A stretch of 27,199 bases of DNA. Source: Clostridia bacterium (GTDB taxonomy: Bacteria > Bacillota_A > Clostridia > Christensenellales > Aristaeellaceae). This document shows positions 14,677-24,820 of the stretch, in pieces. Below the pieces are notes generated by a model, which was given only the letters and a program-made list of their open reading frames with translations, was not told the DNA's origin and searched no databases. The position numbers were made by a program, and so were the translations under genes. The first letter of the stretch is position 1, and the number at the start of each line of letters is the position of its first letter. The DNA is taken from assembly GCA_017620455.1 (NCBI GenBank), contig JAFZQK010000035.1:1-27199 (forward strand). The letters are read 5' to 3'.

Positions 14677-15903
14677 ATGAAATACCGCTGGCTGCTCGTC
14701 TTTGCGCTCATGGCCCTGCTGCTTTCCGTTCCCGCCTGGGGGGAGGAGGCGCAGGAAATCACCGCGCAGTGCACCTTTACCGTCAGCCCCAAGGCCTTCC
14801 GGGTGGAGCGCATGACCGACCGGGATTGGTCCACGCCCAATATTACCGAAACGGCACGGAACCCGTGGGTGGAGGTGGAGTCGCCTACGCCCATGTACGG
14901 CGTGTACGTCTGCTTCGGCACCAAGCTGTATCCCTGGGAGATCCAGGCCAGGCACGGCGGGCAGTGGGTGACGGTGTATGAAAGCCCGGGGGCGTACGCC
15001 CATGAGTACGCGCCCTTGCCGGATGGGGAGAAAACCATCCGCATCAAGCCCCAGGTGGACAAGGCCATCATTTTCAACATCACCGAATTTTTCGCCTTCG
15101 GGGAAGGGGAGGTGCCCGGCTGGGTGCAGCAATGGCAGCCCGCCCCGGAAAAGGCGGATCTGCTGGTGCTCACCGGCCACCCCGACGATGAGATCCTCTT
15201 TTTCGGCGGCACCATTCCGTACTACGCCGGGGAAAGGCAGATGCAGGTGGTGGTGGCGTACCTGACCTGCGGCACCAATTCCAAATCCACGGAAATGCGC
15301 CGCAGCGAGCTGCTCAACGGCCTGTGGGAAATGGGCGTCAGGACCTATCCGGTGTTCGGCGGGTTCTGGGACAAGTATTCCAGGCAGCTGAGCACCGCCT
15401 ACGCCGAATGGGGCAAAGCCAACGTTGACAAATGGGTGGTGACGCTGCTGCGCCGGTATAAGCCGGAGGTGGTGGTGAGCCACGACGTGGACGGCGAATA
15501 CGGCCACGGCGCCCATCGCGTCTGCGCCGATTCCCTGCTCAACTGCATCACCCGGGCGGCGGACAGCGCGGTTTTCCCCGAAAGCGCGGAGGAATACGGC
15601 GTCTGGCAGGCGAAGAAGCTGTATCTGCATTTGTACAGGGATAATCCCATCGAAATGGACTGGGATAAGCCCATGGAATTTTTCGGCGGAAAAACGGGCT
15701 ATGAAATGGCGGAAATCGCCTACGGCATGCACGTGTCCCAGCACGAATCCGGGCAGAAAAATGCGGACACCGGCAAGTTTGAGTATTTCAAGGTGGAGCC
15801 CCGGGAAAGCAAGTACAGCTGCTACCGCTTCGGCCTGGCGTACTCCGCCGTGGGCGGGGACGTTGATCAGAACGATTTCTTTGAAAACGTGCCGGGATAC
15901 TGA
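14677..15903 (+). CDS. Exported PIG-L (LmbE-like) family deacetylase with N-terminal sandwich-like domain
   Basis: A 408-residue protein with a signal peptide (MKYRWLLVFALMALLLSVPA, cleavage probably near residue 22). Residues about 30-145 look like a beta-rich, discoidin-like carbohydrate-binding module; that part is an inference from pattern. From about 160 it is a PIG-L zinc deacetylase: GHPDDE gives His168 and Asp171 as metal ligands and Asp170 as the likely base, and DGEYGHGAHR contributes His277/His280. The family removes N-acetyl groups from GlcNAc-containing substrates. Export suggests a wall polysaccharide or glycan target, but the substrate is not visible. CGGAGG precedes the ATG. 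There is almost no room for a separate promoter after the upstream terminator, so transcription may depend on read-through. Confidence 0.88.
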   Translation: MKYRWLLVFALMALLLSVPAWGEEAQEITAQCTFTVSPKAFRVERMTDRDWSTPNITETARNPWVEVESPTPMYGVYVCFGTKLYPWEIQARHGGQWVTVYESPGAYAHEYAPLPDGEKTIRIKPQVDKAIIFNITEFFAFGEGEVPGWVQQWQPAPEKADLLVLTGHPDDEILFFGGTIPYYAGERQMQVVVAYLTCGTNSKSTEMRRSELLNGLWEMGVRTYPVFGGFWDKYSRQLSTAYAEWGKANVDKWVVTLLRRYKPEVVVSHDVDGEYGHGAHRVCADSLLNCITRAADSAVFPESAEEYGVWQAKKLYLHLYRDNPIEMDWDKPMEFFGGKTGYEMAEIAYGMHVSQHESGQKNADTGKFEYFKVEPRESKYSCYRFGLAYSAVGGDVDQNDFFENVPGY

Positions 15904-15916
15904 CGCGCTGTCAAAA

Positions 15917-15941
15917 AGCCGGGGATCAGGCTTCCCCGGCT
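15917..15941. repeat. Perfect inverted repeat in the gap before the VanX-like gene
   Basis: AGCCGGGG (15917-15924) and CCCCGGCT (15934-15941) form an 8 bp stem with a 9 nt loop, ending two bases before the AAGGAG upstream of 15960. It has no T-run on the plus strand, but AAAAA precedes it, so the minus-strand transcript would have a terminator shape. It may stabilise or modulate the bicistronic message. Confidence 0.55.
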
Positions 15942-15980
15942 AAAGGAGATCTGCCAATCATGGGCAAGGAGGATGGAAAA

Positions 15981-16742
15981 ATGAAAAAACTGCTGGCCGG
16001 ATTGCTGGCGCTGTCCCTGTGCTGGATGTGCGTATCGGCGCTGGGCGAGGAAGCGGCGAAAGCGGAAGACGCGCCGCAGAACGAACAGGAGGACGGGGTG
16101 AAGCTCTCGGACGACGCCTCGGATTTCGTGCTGCTTACCGATGCGGTGCCGGATGCGATCCTGGAGATCCGCTACTACTCCACGTACAATTTCGTGGGCG
16201 ACAGGATCGACGGCTACGAGCAGCCCGTGGCGCTGCTGACCCGGGAGGCGGCGGAGGCCCTGAAGGCCGTCAGCGACGATGTGATCGCCCAGGGGTACCG
16301 GCTGAAGATCTTCGATGCGTACCGGCCCCAGAAGGCGGTGTCCCATTTCATGCGCTGGGCGCTGGATTTTGAGGACGTGCGCATGAAGGCGTATTTCTAT
16401 CCGGAATTGGAAAAGGACGTGCTGTTCCCACTGGGCTACATTGCCGAGCGTTCCGGCCACAGCCGGGGCAGCACGGTGGACCTGACGCTGTTTGACATGA
16501 CCGCGGAAAAAGAAGTGGACATGGGCGGCACCTTCGATTATTTCGGCGAGCTGAGCCACCCGGATTATCAGGGGATCACGGAGGAACAGTACCAGAACCG
16601 CATGATCCTGCGGGAAGCCATGATCCGCCACGGCTTTAAGCCGCTGGTGGAGGAATGGTGGCACTTTACGCTGGAAAACGAGCCTTATGCCGACACGTAT
16701 TTCACCTTCCCGGTGAGCGTGGATTCCGTGAAGGCGAATTGA
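15981..16742 (+). CDS. Exported D-Ala-D-Ala dipeptidase, M15D (VanX/DdpX) family
   Basis: A 253-residue zinc dipeptidase. The signature SGHSRGSTVDLTL gives zinc ligands His160 and Asp167. EWWHF gives the third ligand His228 and catalytic Glu225. DAYRP gives Arg115, the counterpart of VanX Arg71. A signal peptide (MKKLLAGLLALSLCWMCVSA) shows it is exported. I chose the ATG at 15981, which has AAGGAGG 8 nt upstream and gives a clean signal peptide. An ATG at 15960 with its own AAAGGAG would add seven residues. VanX proteins that confer glycopeptide resistance are cytoplasmic and sit with vanH and vanA; neither is seen here. A role in wall turnover or D-Ala-D-Ala scavenging is more likely. The gene follows the exported deacetylase and ends at a terminator. 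Confidence 0.9.
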   Translation: MKKLLAGLLALSLCWMCVSALGEEAAKAEDAPQNEQEDGVKLSDDASDFVLLTDAVPDAILEIRYYSTYNFVGDRIDGYEQPVALLTREAAEALKAVSDDVIAQGYRLKIFDAYRPQKAVSHFMRWALDFEDVRMKAYFYPELEKDVLFPLGYIAERSGHSRGSTVDLTLFDMTAEKEVDMGGTFDYFGELSHPDYQGITEEQYQNRMILREAMIRHGFKPLVEEWWHFTLENEPYADTYFTFPVSVDSVKAN

Positions 16743-16753
16743 GCACAAACAGG

Positions 16754-16800
16754 AAAAACCGGTTCCGTTCATGCTGCATGCAGGACGGAGCCGGTTTTTT
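16754..16800. terminator. Terminator after the VanX-like gene
   Basis: CCGGTTCCGT (16759-16768) pairs with ACGGAGCCGG (16785-16794) with one wobble, flanked by A5 on the left and T6 on the right (16795-16800). The flanking A and T tracts allow function in both directions. Confidence 0.9.
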
Positions 16801-16830
16801 GCTGTGCGCATTTTTCTTTGCGCCGCCGGG

Positions 16831-16880
16831 AAAAGGCGCCCAAAGACGGTATTTTAAAAGGCGTCCAAAGACGGTATTTT
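16831..16880. repeat. Two tandem copies of a 25 bp unit with small hairpins
   Basis: Two adjacent 25 bp units (16831-16855 and 16856-16880) differ at one base. Each contains CCAAAGACGGTATTTT preceded by AAAAGGCG. Read on the minus strand, downstream of the YitT stop, each unit has a small CGTC-TTTG-GACG (or GGCG) hairpin followed by a T4 run. The single base difference turns a U-A pair into U-G, so both copies can fold. They may act as weak tandem terminators for the minus operon, or be a duplicated binding site. Confidence 0.75.
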
Positions 16881-16887
16881 TGAATCG

Positions 16888-17781
16888 TTATTCGCTCATG
16901 CCCCGGAAGCCCTTGCCGATGATCTCGCTGGAGGAGGTGATGGTGATGAAGGAATGAGGGTCGGTGGAGCGGACGAACATCTGCAGCCGGATGGCCTGGG
17001 ACCGGTTCACCACGGTCATGAGGATGGTATGGGGCTTGTGGGAAAAGGCGCCCTTGCCTTCGGTGACGGTGGCGCTGTGGTGCAGGCGGTTCATGATGTA
17101 GTCGCAGATGGGATCGGGGTCGTCGGTGATGATCTGGAACACCTTGTAGGTGCGCAGGTTATCCATCACCGCGTCCACCAGGATGGATTTGATGAACAGC
17201 CCGAAGAGGGAGAACAGCCCCGTTTCCATCCCGAATACGAAGCACGCGCCCACGGCCACCGCCAGGTCGGCCAGGGCCAGGGCCAGGCCGATGTTCATAT
17301 GGGAAAACTTCTTCATCAGCATGGCGATGATGTCCGTGCCCCCGGAGGAGGCGCTGACGTGGAACAGGATGGCGGAGCCCACCGCCGGGATCCCCACGGC
17401 GAACATCAATTCCAGCAGCGGCTGCCCGGTCATGGGGGCGTCCATGGGGAGGACCTTTTCAAATACCAGCGTCAGCAGAGAAAACACCAGGCTGGAATAC
17501 GCCGTGCGCAGGCCGAAATCCCGGCCCAGGAACAGCAGCGCTACCGCCAGCAGCGCCGCGTTGAGGATCAGGTTCAGCGTGGCGGTGGAAATGCCGGTCA
17601 GGTACGGGGCCAGCAGGATGGAAATGCCGCTGACGCCGCCGGTGGTGAAATGATTGGGGAATTTGAAGAAATACACGCCCACGGCCATGAGCAGCGTGCC
17701 CAGGTTCAGCAGGCCGATCTCCTTCCACCAGGCCGCGGAAAAGCGCTTCGCCTGGGCGGCGGGATCCGTTTTCTGCATCAT
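16888..17781 (-). CDS. YitT family membrane protein (DUF2179 C-terminal domain)
   Basis: A 297-residue integral membrane protein. Five or six hydrophobic segments lie between about residues 18 and 205 (for example NLGTLLMAVGVYFFKF, and the GGVSGISILLAPYLTG stretch typical of YitT). A soluble DUF2179 domain follows (FQIITDDPDPICDYIMNRL through PHSFITITSSSEIIGKGF). The start is the ATG at 17781, whose ATGA overlaps the stop of the upstream hydrolase, with an AAGGGGTGG ribosome binding site. An upstream GTG at 17814 would overlap the hydrolase more deeply and is less likely. The family is widespread in Firmicutes with no settled function. Confidence 0.9.
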   Translation of the reverse strand: MMQKTDPAAQAKRFSAAWWKEIGLLNLGTLLMAVGVYFFKFPNHFTTGGVSGISILLAPYLTGISTATLNLILNAALLAVALLFLGRDFGLRTAYSSLVFSLLTLVFEKVLPMDAPMTGQPLLELMFAVGIPAVGSAILFHVSASSGGTDIIAMLMKKFSHMNIGLALALADLAVAVGACFVFGMETGLFSLFGLFIKSILVDAVMDNLRTYKVFQIITDDPDPICDYIMNRLHHSATVTEGKGAFSHKPHTILMTVVNRSQAIRLQMFVRSTDPHSFITITSSSEIIGKGFRGMSE

Positions 17782-18596
17782 GCGCCCCACCCCTTTTCCA
17801 GCAGCCACCGGCACATTTCAGCGCCCCATTGGGCCGCCGGCGCGCACATGGAGGCCAGGCCCATGCCGTGGCCGCCCGCGGGATACACGTGCATTTCAAA
17901 GGGCACCTGATGATCCGCCAGAGCCCGGGCCAGGAGCAGGCTGTTCTGCACCGGCACGCTCCCGTCCTCCGCCGTGTGCCAGAGAAAGGCCGGGGGCGTA
18001 TCGGCGGCGACGTTTTCCTCGGCGGAGAAAAAGCGCAGCCATTCTTCCTTTTCCCATTCCTCCCTCAGCAGCCCCTGGCGGGAGCTCAGGTGGGTGAAGG
18101 GCTCCCGGAAGGTGACCACGGAATAGCAGGGGATGAAGGCGTCCGGGCGGCAGGAAAAGCGCTCCACCGGATCGGGATCATCCGGCTTTCCGCCGTCGAA
18201 ATGGGTGGCGGCGGAGCAGCACAGGTGGCCCCCCGCGGAAAAGCCCAGGATGGCTACCTTTTCATACCCCAGGGACCGGACCAGCCGGATCGCGCGCTGG
18301 GCGTCGCCCAGCGGCGCTAAGGGGTGGCAGGGGTGCACCCGGTAATCCAGCACATAGGCGCTGATGCCCTGGCTGTTGAGCAGTACCGCGATGGGCACGC
18401 CTTCATGGTCCGCTTTCATATAATATCCGCCGCCGGGCACCACCACCACGGCCCCCCGGGCGTTCTCCGCCGGGAAGGGGCGCAGGGACGGCGGGGCCTG
18501 ATCGGGGCTGTCGGCGGCATAGGGGGCTTCGCCCTGCCAGAGAGGGAGGGGCGGCAGCTGGGCAAGCCAGGGGAAGGGATTCTTTTCATCTGCCAT
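17778..18596 (-). CDS. Alpha/beta hydrolase, esterase of the acetyl-esterase/BD-FAE type
   Basis: A 272-residue cytoplasmic hydrolase. The oxyanion-loop segment VVVPGGGYYMKADHEG lies near 51-66, the nucleophile elbow GFSAGGHL gives Ser120, the acid is Asp211 in HTAEDGSVP and the base His243 in PAGGHGMGL, a complete catalytic triad. The overall pattern matches small carboxylesterases acting on acetylated sugars or short acyl esters; the actual substrate is unknown. The frame is open far upstream, but the ATG at 18596 has AAAGGAG about 11 nt before it and starts the recognisable domain, so I use it. It overlaps the YitT gene by 4 nt. No signal peptide is present. Confidence 0.87.
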   Translation of the reverse strand: MADEKNPFPWLAQLPPLPLWQGEAPYAADSPDQAPPSLRPFPAENARGAVVVVPGGGYYMKADHEGVPIAVLLNSQGISAYVLDYRVHPCHPLAPLGDAQRAIRLVRSLGYEKVAILGFSAGGHLCCSAATHFDGGKPDDPDPVERFSCRPDAFIPCYSVVTFREPFTHLSSRQGLLREEWEKEEWLRFFSAEENVAADTPPAFLWHTAEDGSVPVQNSLLLARALADHQVPFEMHVYPAGGHGMGLASMCAPAAQWGAEMCRWLLEKGWGA

Positions 18597-18639
18597 GGCC
18601 GGATCGTTCTCCTTTGGTGACGTTCTTTTTTTCATCTTT

Positions 18640-18668
18640 ACTTTACACCTATTCGCCGTTTTGCGCAA
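18640..18668 (-). promoter_or_regulatory. Candidate promoter for hydrolase-YitT operon
   Basis: On the minus strand, TTGCGC (18668-18663), 17 nt, then TAAAGT (18645-18640), about 45 nt before the hydrolase ATG. Both boxes are imperfect but well spaced and lie in the divergent intergenic gap. Confidence 0.5.
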
Positions 18669-18685
18669 CAGGAAAACCGCCCGGG

Positions 18686-18714
18686 CTGACAATTCAAGCG
18701 GAAAACTGTATATT
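18686..18714 (+). promoter_or_regulatory. Promoter upstream of the SPFH gene (distal)
   Basis: CTGACA (18686-18691), 17 nt, TATATT (18709-18714), with a TG just before the -10. Each box has five of six consensus bases. Confidence 0.72.
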
Positions 18715-18748
18715 TGGGGAGCGCCCTCTTTTCCCGGCGGGCCGGGTG

Positions 18749-18757
18749 TGCTATACT
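18749..18757 (+). promoter_or_regulatory. Possible proximal extended -10 promoter of the SPFH gene
   Basis: TGCTATACT is a TGn extended -10 (TATACT, 18752-18757) about 38 nt before the start codon. No good -35 lies 17 nt upstream, so it would rely on the extended -10. Confidence 0.45.
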
Positions 18758-18795
18758 GTTCCCGTTCCCAAGAAAACGAAAGCGAGGAAGAAGCA

Positions 18796-19725
18796 ATGAA
18801 CGGCGTGAACATGAACAGCAATACCGGTAAAAAGGCCTTCAAGCCCACCAAGGGCCTGATCCTGGCGGGCGTGCTGATCGTGCTGGCGATCATCCTGTTC
18901 TCCCTGTGCACCGTGCAGGTGCCCACCGGAAACACCGCCATCATCACCACCTTCGGCAAGGTGGAGGATTACACCCTGGAGGCCGGCTTCCACTTCAAGA
19001 GCCCCTTCCAGGAGATCATTCTCATGGACAACCGGGAGCAGAAGACCCCCTTCTCCACCCAGGCCTTCTCCAGCGATATTCAGCAGGTGGACATCATCGG
19101 CTCCATCAACTACGCCATCGACAAGACCACCGCCATGACCCTGTTCAAGGAAGTGGGCACGGATTATTTCAACAAGCTGGTGTATCCCCGGATGCTGGAA
19201 AGCACCAAGGCCGTCTTTTCCAAGTACACCGCGGAAAACCTGGTCAGCGCCCGGGAGCAGCTGTCCGTCCAGATCCGGGATAACCTGGTGAGCGAAATGA
19301 AGCACTACGGGATCAACATCATTTCCGTCTCCATCGAGAACCTGGATTTCACCGACGCCTTCACCGACGCGGTGGAAGCCAAGCAGGTGGCCGCCCAGCG
19401 GAAGCTGCAGGCCGAGATCGAGCAGGAGCAGAAGACCATGGAAACCCAGCAGCAGGCCGAACGCCAGAAGATCGACGCCGAGGCGAAGGCCAACGTGGTG
19501 AAGATCGACGCGGACGCCGCGGCCTATTCCATCCGCACCAAGGCGGAAGCCGAGGCCGAGGCCAACCGGCAGATCGCCCAGTCCCTGACCCCCGAGCTGA
19601 TCAATTTCACCCAGGTGAACACCTGGAACGGCCAGCTGCCCACCTACGTCAGCGGAGGCGCGGCGGAGGCGCTGCCGGTGCTGAGCCTGAACGAGACTCA
19701 GCCCCAGGAAACCACCGAGAAATAA
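18796..19725 (+). CDS. SPFH/band-7 (prohibitin-like) membrane protein
   Basis: A 309-residue protein with one membrane anchor (residues 20-38), then an SPFH domain (about 38-200; VPTGNTAIITTFGKVEDYTLEAGFH, and the IRDNLVSEM region). An Ala/Glu/Lys-rich coiled coil (about 195-262) follows, then a short tail. The layout is that of prohibitin/HflK-like scaffolds that oligomerise in the membrane and influence protease activity or membrane microdomains. I chose the ATG at 18796, behind GCGAGGAAG and just upstream of the anchor. The frame is open to 18595, but the promoters lie inside that stretch and the extra residues do not resemble the family. No FtsH or NfeD partner is in the window. Confidence 0.88.
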   Translation: MNGVNMNSNTGKKAFKPTKGLILAGVLIVLAIILFSLCTVQVPTGNTAIITTFGKVEDYTLEAGFHFKSPFQEIILMDNREQKTPFSTQAFSSDIQQVDIIGSINYAIDKTTAMTLFKEVGTDYFNKLVYPRMLESTKAVFSKYTAENLVSAREQLSVQIRDNLVSEMKHYGINIISVSIENLDFTDAFTDAVEAKQVAAQRKLQAEIEQEQKTMETQQQAERQKIDAEAKANVVKIDADAAAYSIRTKAEAEAEANRQIAQSLTPELINFTQVNTWNGQLPTYVSGGAAEALPVLSLNETQPQETTEK

Positions 19726-19730
19726 AAAAG

Positions 19731-19757
19731 GCCGGGAGCGAAAGCTCCCGGCTTTTT
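19731..19757 (+). terminator. Rho-independent terminator with GNRA loop after the SPFH gene
   Basis: A perfect 9 bp stem GCCGGGAGC/GCTCCCGGC (19731-19739, 19744-19752) closed by a GAAA tetraloop and followed by T5. An A6 run precedes it. Confidence 0.95.
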
Positions 19758-19771
19758 ACGGAGGATCGATC

Positions 19772-20443
19772 ATGGAAAAAAAGCTGCTGGGCCAGGGCTT
19801 GATCAAATTCGTTTCGGGCGTGATCCTGGTGGGGCTCATGCTTTTCCTGCCGGCGGGCACGCTGCGTTTTCCCAACGGGTGGCTGTTCATGGGGCTTTTG
19901 TTCCTGCCCATGCTGGGGGCGGGATTCGTGATGTATTTCAAAAACCCCGATCTGCTGCGCAGGCGGCTGAACGCCCGGGAGAAGGAAGGGGAGCAGAAGC
20001 TGGTGCTGGCCGTCAGCGCCCTGATGTTCCTGGCCGCGTTCGTGCTGGCCGGGTTGAATTTCCGTTTTCAGTGGACCGTGATGCCCCGGTGGCTGGTGGC
20101 CCTGGGGGCGGCGGTGTTCCTTCTGTCCTATGCGCTGTACGCGGAGGTGCTGCGGGAAAACGAATACCTGAGCCGCACCGTGGAGGTGCAGGAAAACCAG
20201 AAGGTGATCGACACGGGGCTGTACGGCGTCGTGCGCCATCCCATGTATGCGGTGACGGTGTGGCTGTTCCTGTCCATGGCGCTGGTGCTGGGGTCGCTGC
20301 CCTCCCTGATCGTGATGCTGATATATCCCGCGCTGCTGGTGAAGCGGATCCTGAATGAAGAAAAGGTGCTGGAGGAGGGGCTGGCCAGCTACCGGGAATA
20401 CGAAAAGAAGGTGAAATGGCGGCTGATCCCCTTCATCTGGTGA
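19772..20443 (+). CDS. ICMT/PEMT-like integral membrane methyltransferase
   Basis: A 223-residue membrane protein with about five hydrophobic segments (near 12-28, 36-54, 78-96, 105-124, 160-190). The C-terminal half carries the family motif TGLYGVVRHPMYA (about residues 148-160) and a later acidic EEKVLEEGL...YREY segment. Together these form the S-adenosylmethionine site of isoprenylcysteine carboxyl methyltransferase and phospholipid methyltransferase relatives. The substrate in bacteria is generally unknown. CGGAGG lies close before the ATG. The gene starts only 14 nt after a strong terminator, so it relies on read-through or an unseen promoter. Its last 11 nt overlap the tail of the convergent gene. 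Confidence 0.87.
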   Translation: MEKKLLGQGLIKFVSGVILVGLMLFLPAGTLRFPNGWLFMGLLFLPMLGAGFVMYFKNPDLLRRRLNAREKEGEQKLVLAVSALMFLAAFVLAGLNFRFQWTVMPRWLVALGAAVFLLSYALYAEVLRENEYLSRTVEVQENQKVIDTGLYGVVRHPMYAVTVWLFLSMALVLGSLPSLIVMLIYPALLVKRILNEEKVLEEGLASYREYEKKVKWRLIPFIW

Positions 20444-21122
20444 GGCTGGCGAGCCAGGCGGAAAACGCGCCGTCCCATTCCTCCCCGGGCAGGCCCAGGG
20501 CGCTTTCAACGGCGTCCCGGGCCTCTTTTTCCGCGTAATACACCTGCTCCAGGTATCCCCGCATGCCAAGCCTTTCCGCAAGGAAGCGGGTGAAGGCGCC
20601 GGCGATGGGGTAGGTGACCGCGTCGGGATGGGCGTAAAAGAAATGGTTATCCAAAAGGGCCGGAACGGAAAGATACCGCCCATCCCCAAGGAAATCCCGC
20701 ACCCAGCCTTCGTTTTCCCGGCCCCACCAGGCCCTGTCCATATACATGGCCAGGCCCTCCCGGAGGAAGGCTGTTTCGGGGCGCTTGCGCACGTAGGAAA
20801 TGAGGTGGGTGTCCTCGTGCATGCCGATGCACCGCACCTTGTCGCTGTACACGGCGAACACCGTGTCCGGCGGGGAGGCGAAGCCGTTGCAGGGCTCGTT
20901 GTCGCCGTAGACCTCGCCCACCTCCTCCGGGGTGTCCAGCAGGAAATACTGGATACGGAAGGGCGGGGTGACGCCCAGGGCTTCCGTAATGGCGGCATAG
21001 CATTTTTCCTGCTCCGCGGCGATCAGGCGGATGTCCCTTTCCGCGCAGGAGCCGGGGCGGAAATGCAGATCGTAATGGGCGCTGGAAAACACCCGGCCGC
21101 AGGCGTCCGCATATCGGTTCAT
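20433..21122 (-). CDS. Predicted zinc metallopeptidase (gluzincin-like HExxH), uncharacterised
   Basis: A 229-residue protein with an HEDTH zinc motif (His102, Glu103, His106) and a downstream REGLAMYMD segment whose Glu122 would be the third ligand, as in peptidase MA-like proteins. No signal peptide is evident, so it appears cytoplasmic. I chose the ATG at 21122 because GGAGG lies 5 nt upstream; an ATG at 21134 has no ribosome binding site. I do not recognise a named family beyond the metallopeptidase fold, and the substrate is unknown. It follows rpoC on the same strand after a hairpin and overlaps the convergent methyltransferase gene by 11 nt. Confidence 0.78.
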   Translation of the reverse strand: MNRYADACGRVFSSAHYDLHFRPGSCAERDIRLIAAEQEKCYAAITEALGVTPPFRIQYFLLDTPEEVGEVYGDNEPCNGFASPPDTVFAVYSDKVRCIGMHEDTHLISYVRKRPETAFLREGLAMYMDRAWWGRENEGWVRDFLGDGRYLSVPALLDNHFFYAHPDAVTYPIAGAFTRFLAERLGMRGYLEQVYYAEKEARDAVESALGLPGEEWDGAFSAWLASLTR

Positions 21123-21140
21123 GGCTGCCTCCATAAAGAA

Positions 21141-21176
21141 CTGCCCGCCGTGATCCTTTCGGACTGCGGCGGGCAG
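21141..21176 (-). terminator. Hairpin terminator after rpoC
   Basis: A perfect 10 bp stem CTGCCCGCCG/CGGCGGGCAG (21141-21150, 21167-21176) with a 16 nt loop lies just after the rpoC stop. On the minus strand TTCTTT follows, an imperfect U-tract, so termination may be partial and allow some read-through into the peptidase gene. Confidence 0.75.
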
Positions 21177-21188
21177 CGATCATACTGA

Positions 21189-24749
<3,561 letters not shown>

Positions 24750-24820
24750 GAATCGAAACTCCCTCCGCTTTGGCCGTTTCGCTTGGTTTCTCCGTTTTCC
24801 GATAAAATGGGGGAAACCGG

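Noticed and set aside
15981..16742. Possible vancomycin-resistance gene (vanX)
   Set aside because: The protein has a signal peptide and no vanH, vanA/B or vanRS genes lie nearby. Resistance VanX is cytoplasmic, so a housekeeping wall role is more likely.
18597..18795. N-terminal extension of the SPFH gene to 18595
   Set aside because: This stretch holds two promoter-like elements and the divergent hydrolase leader. The family domain starts after 18796.
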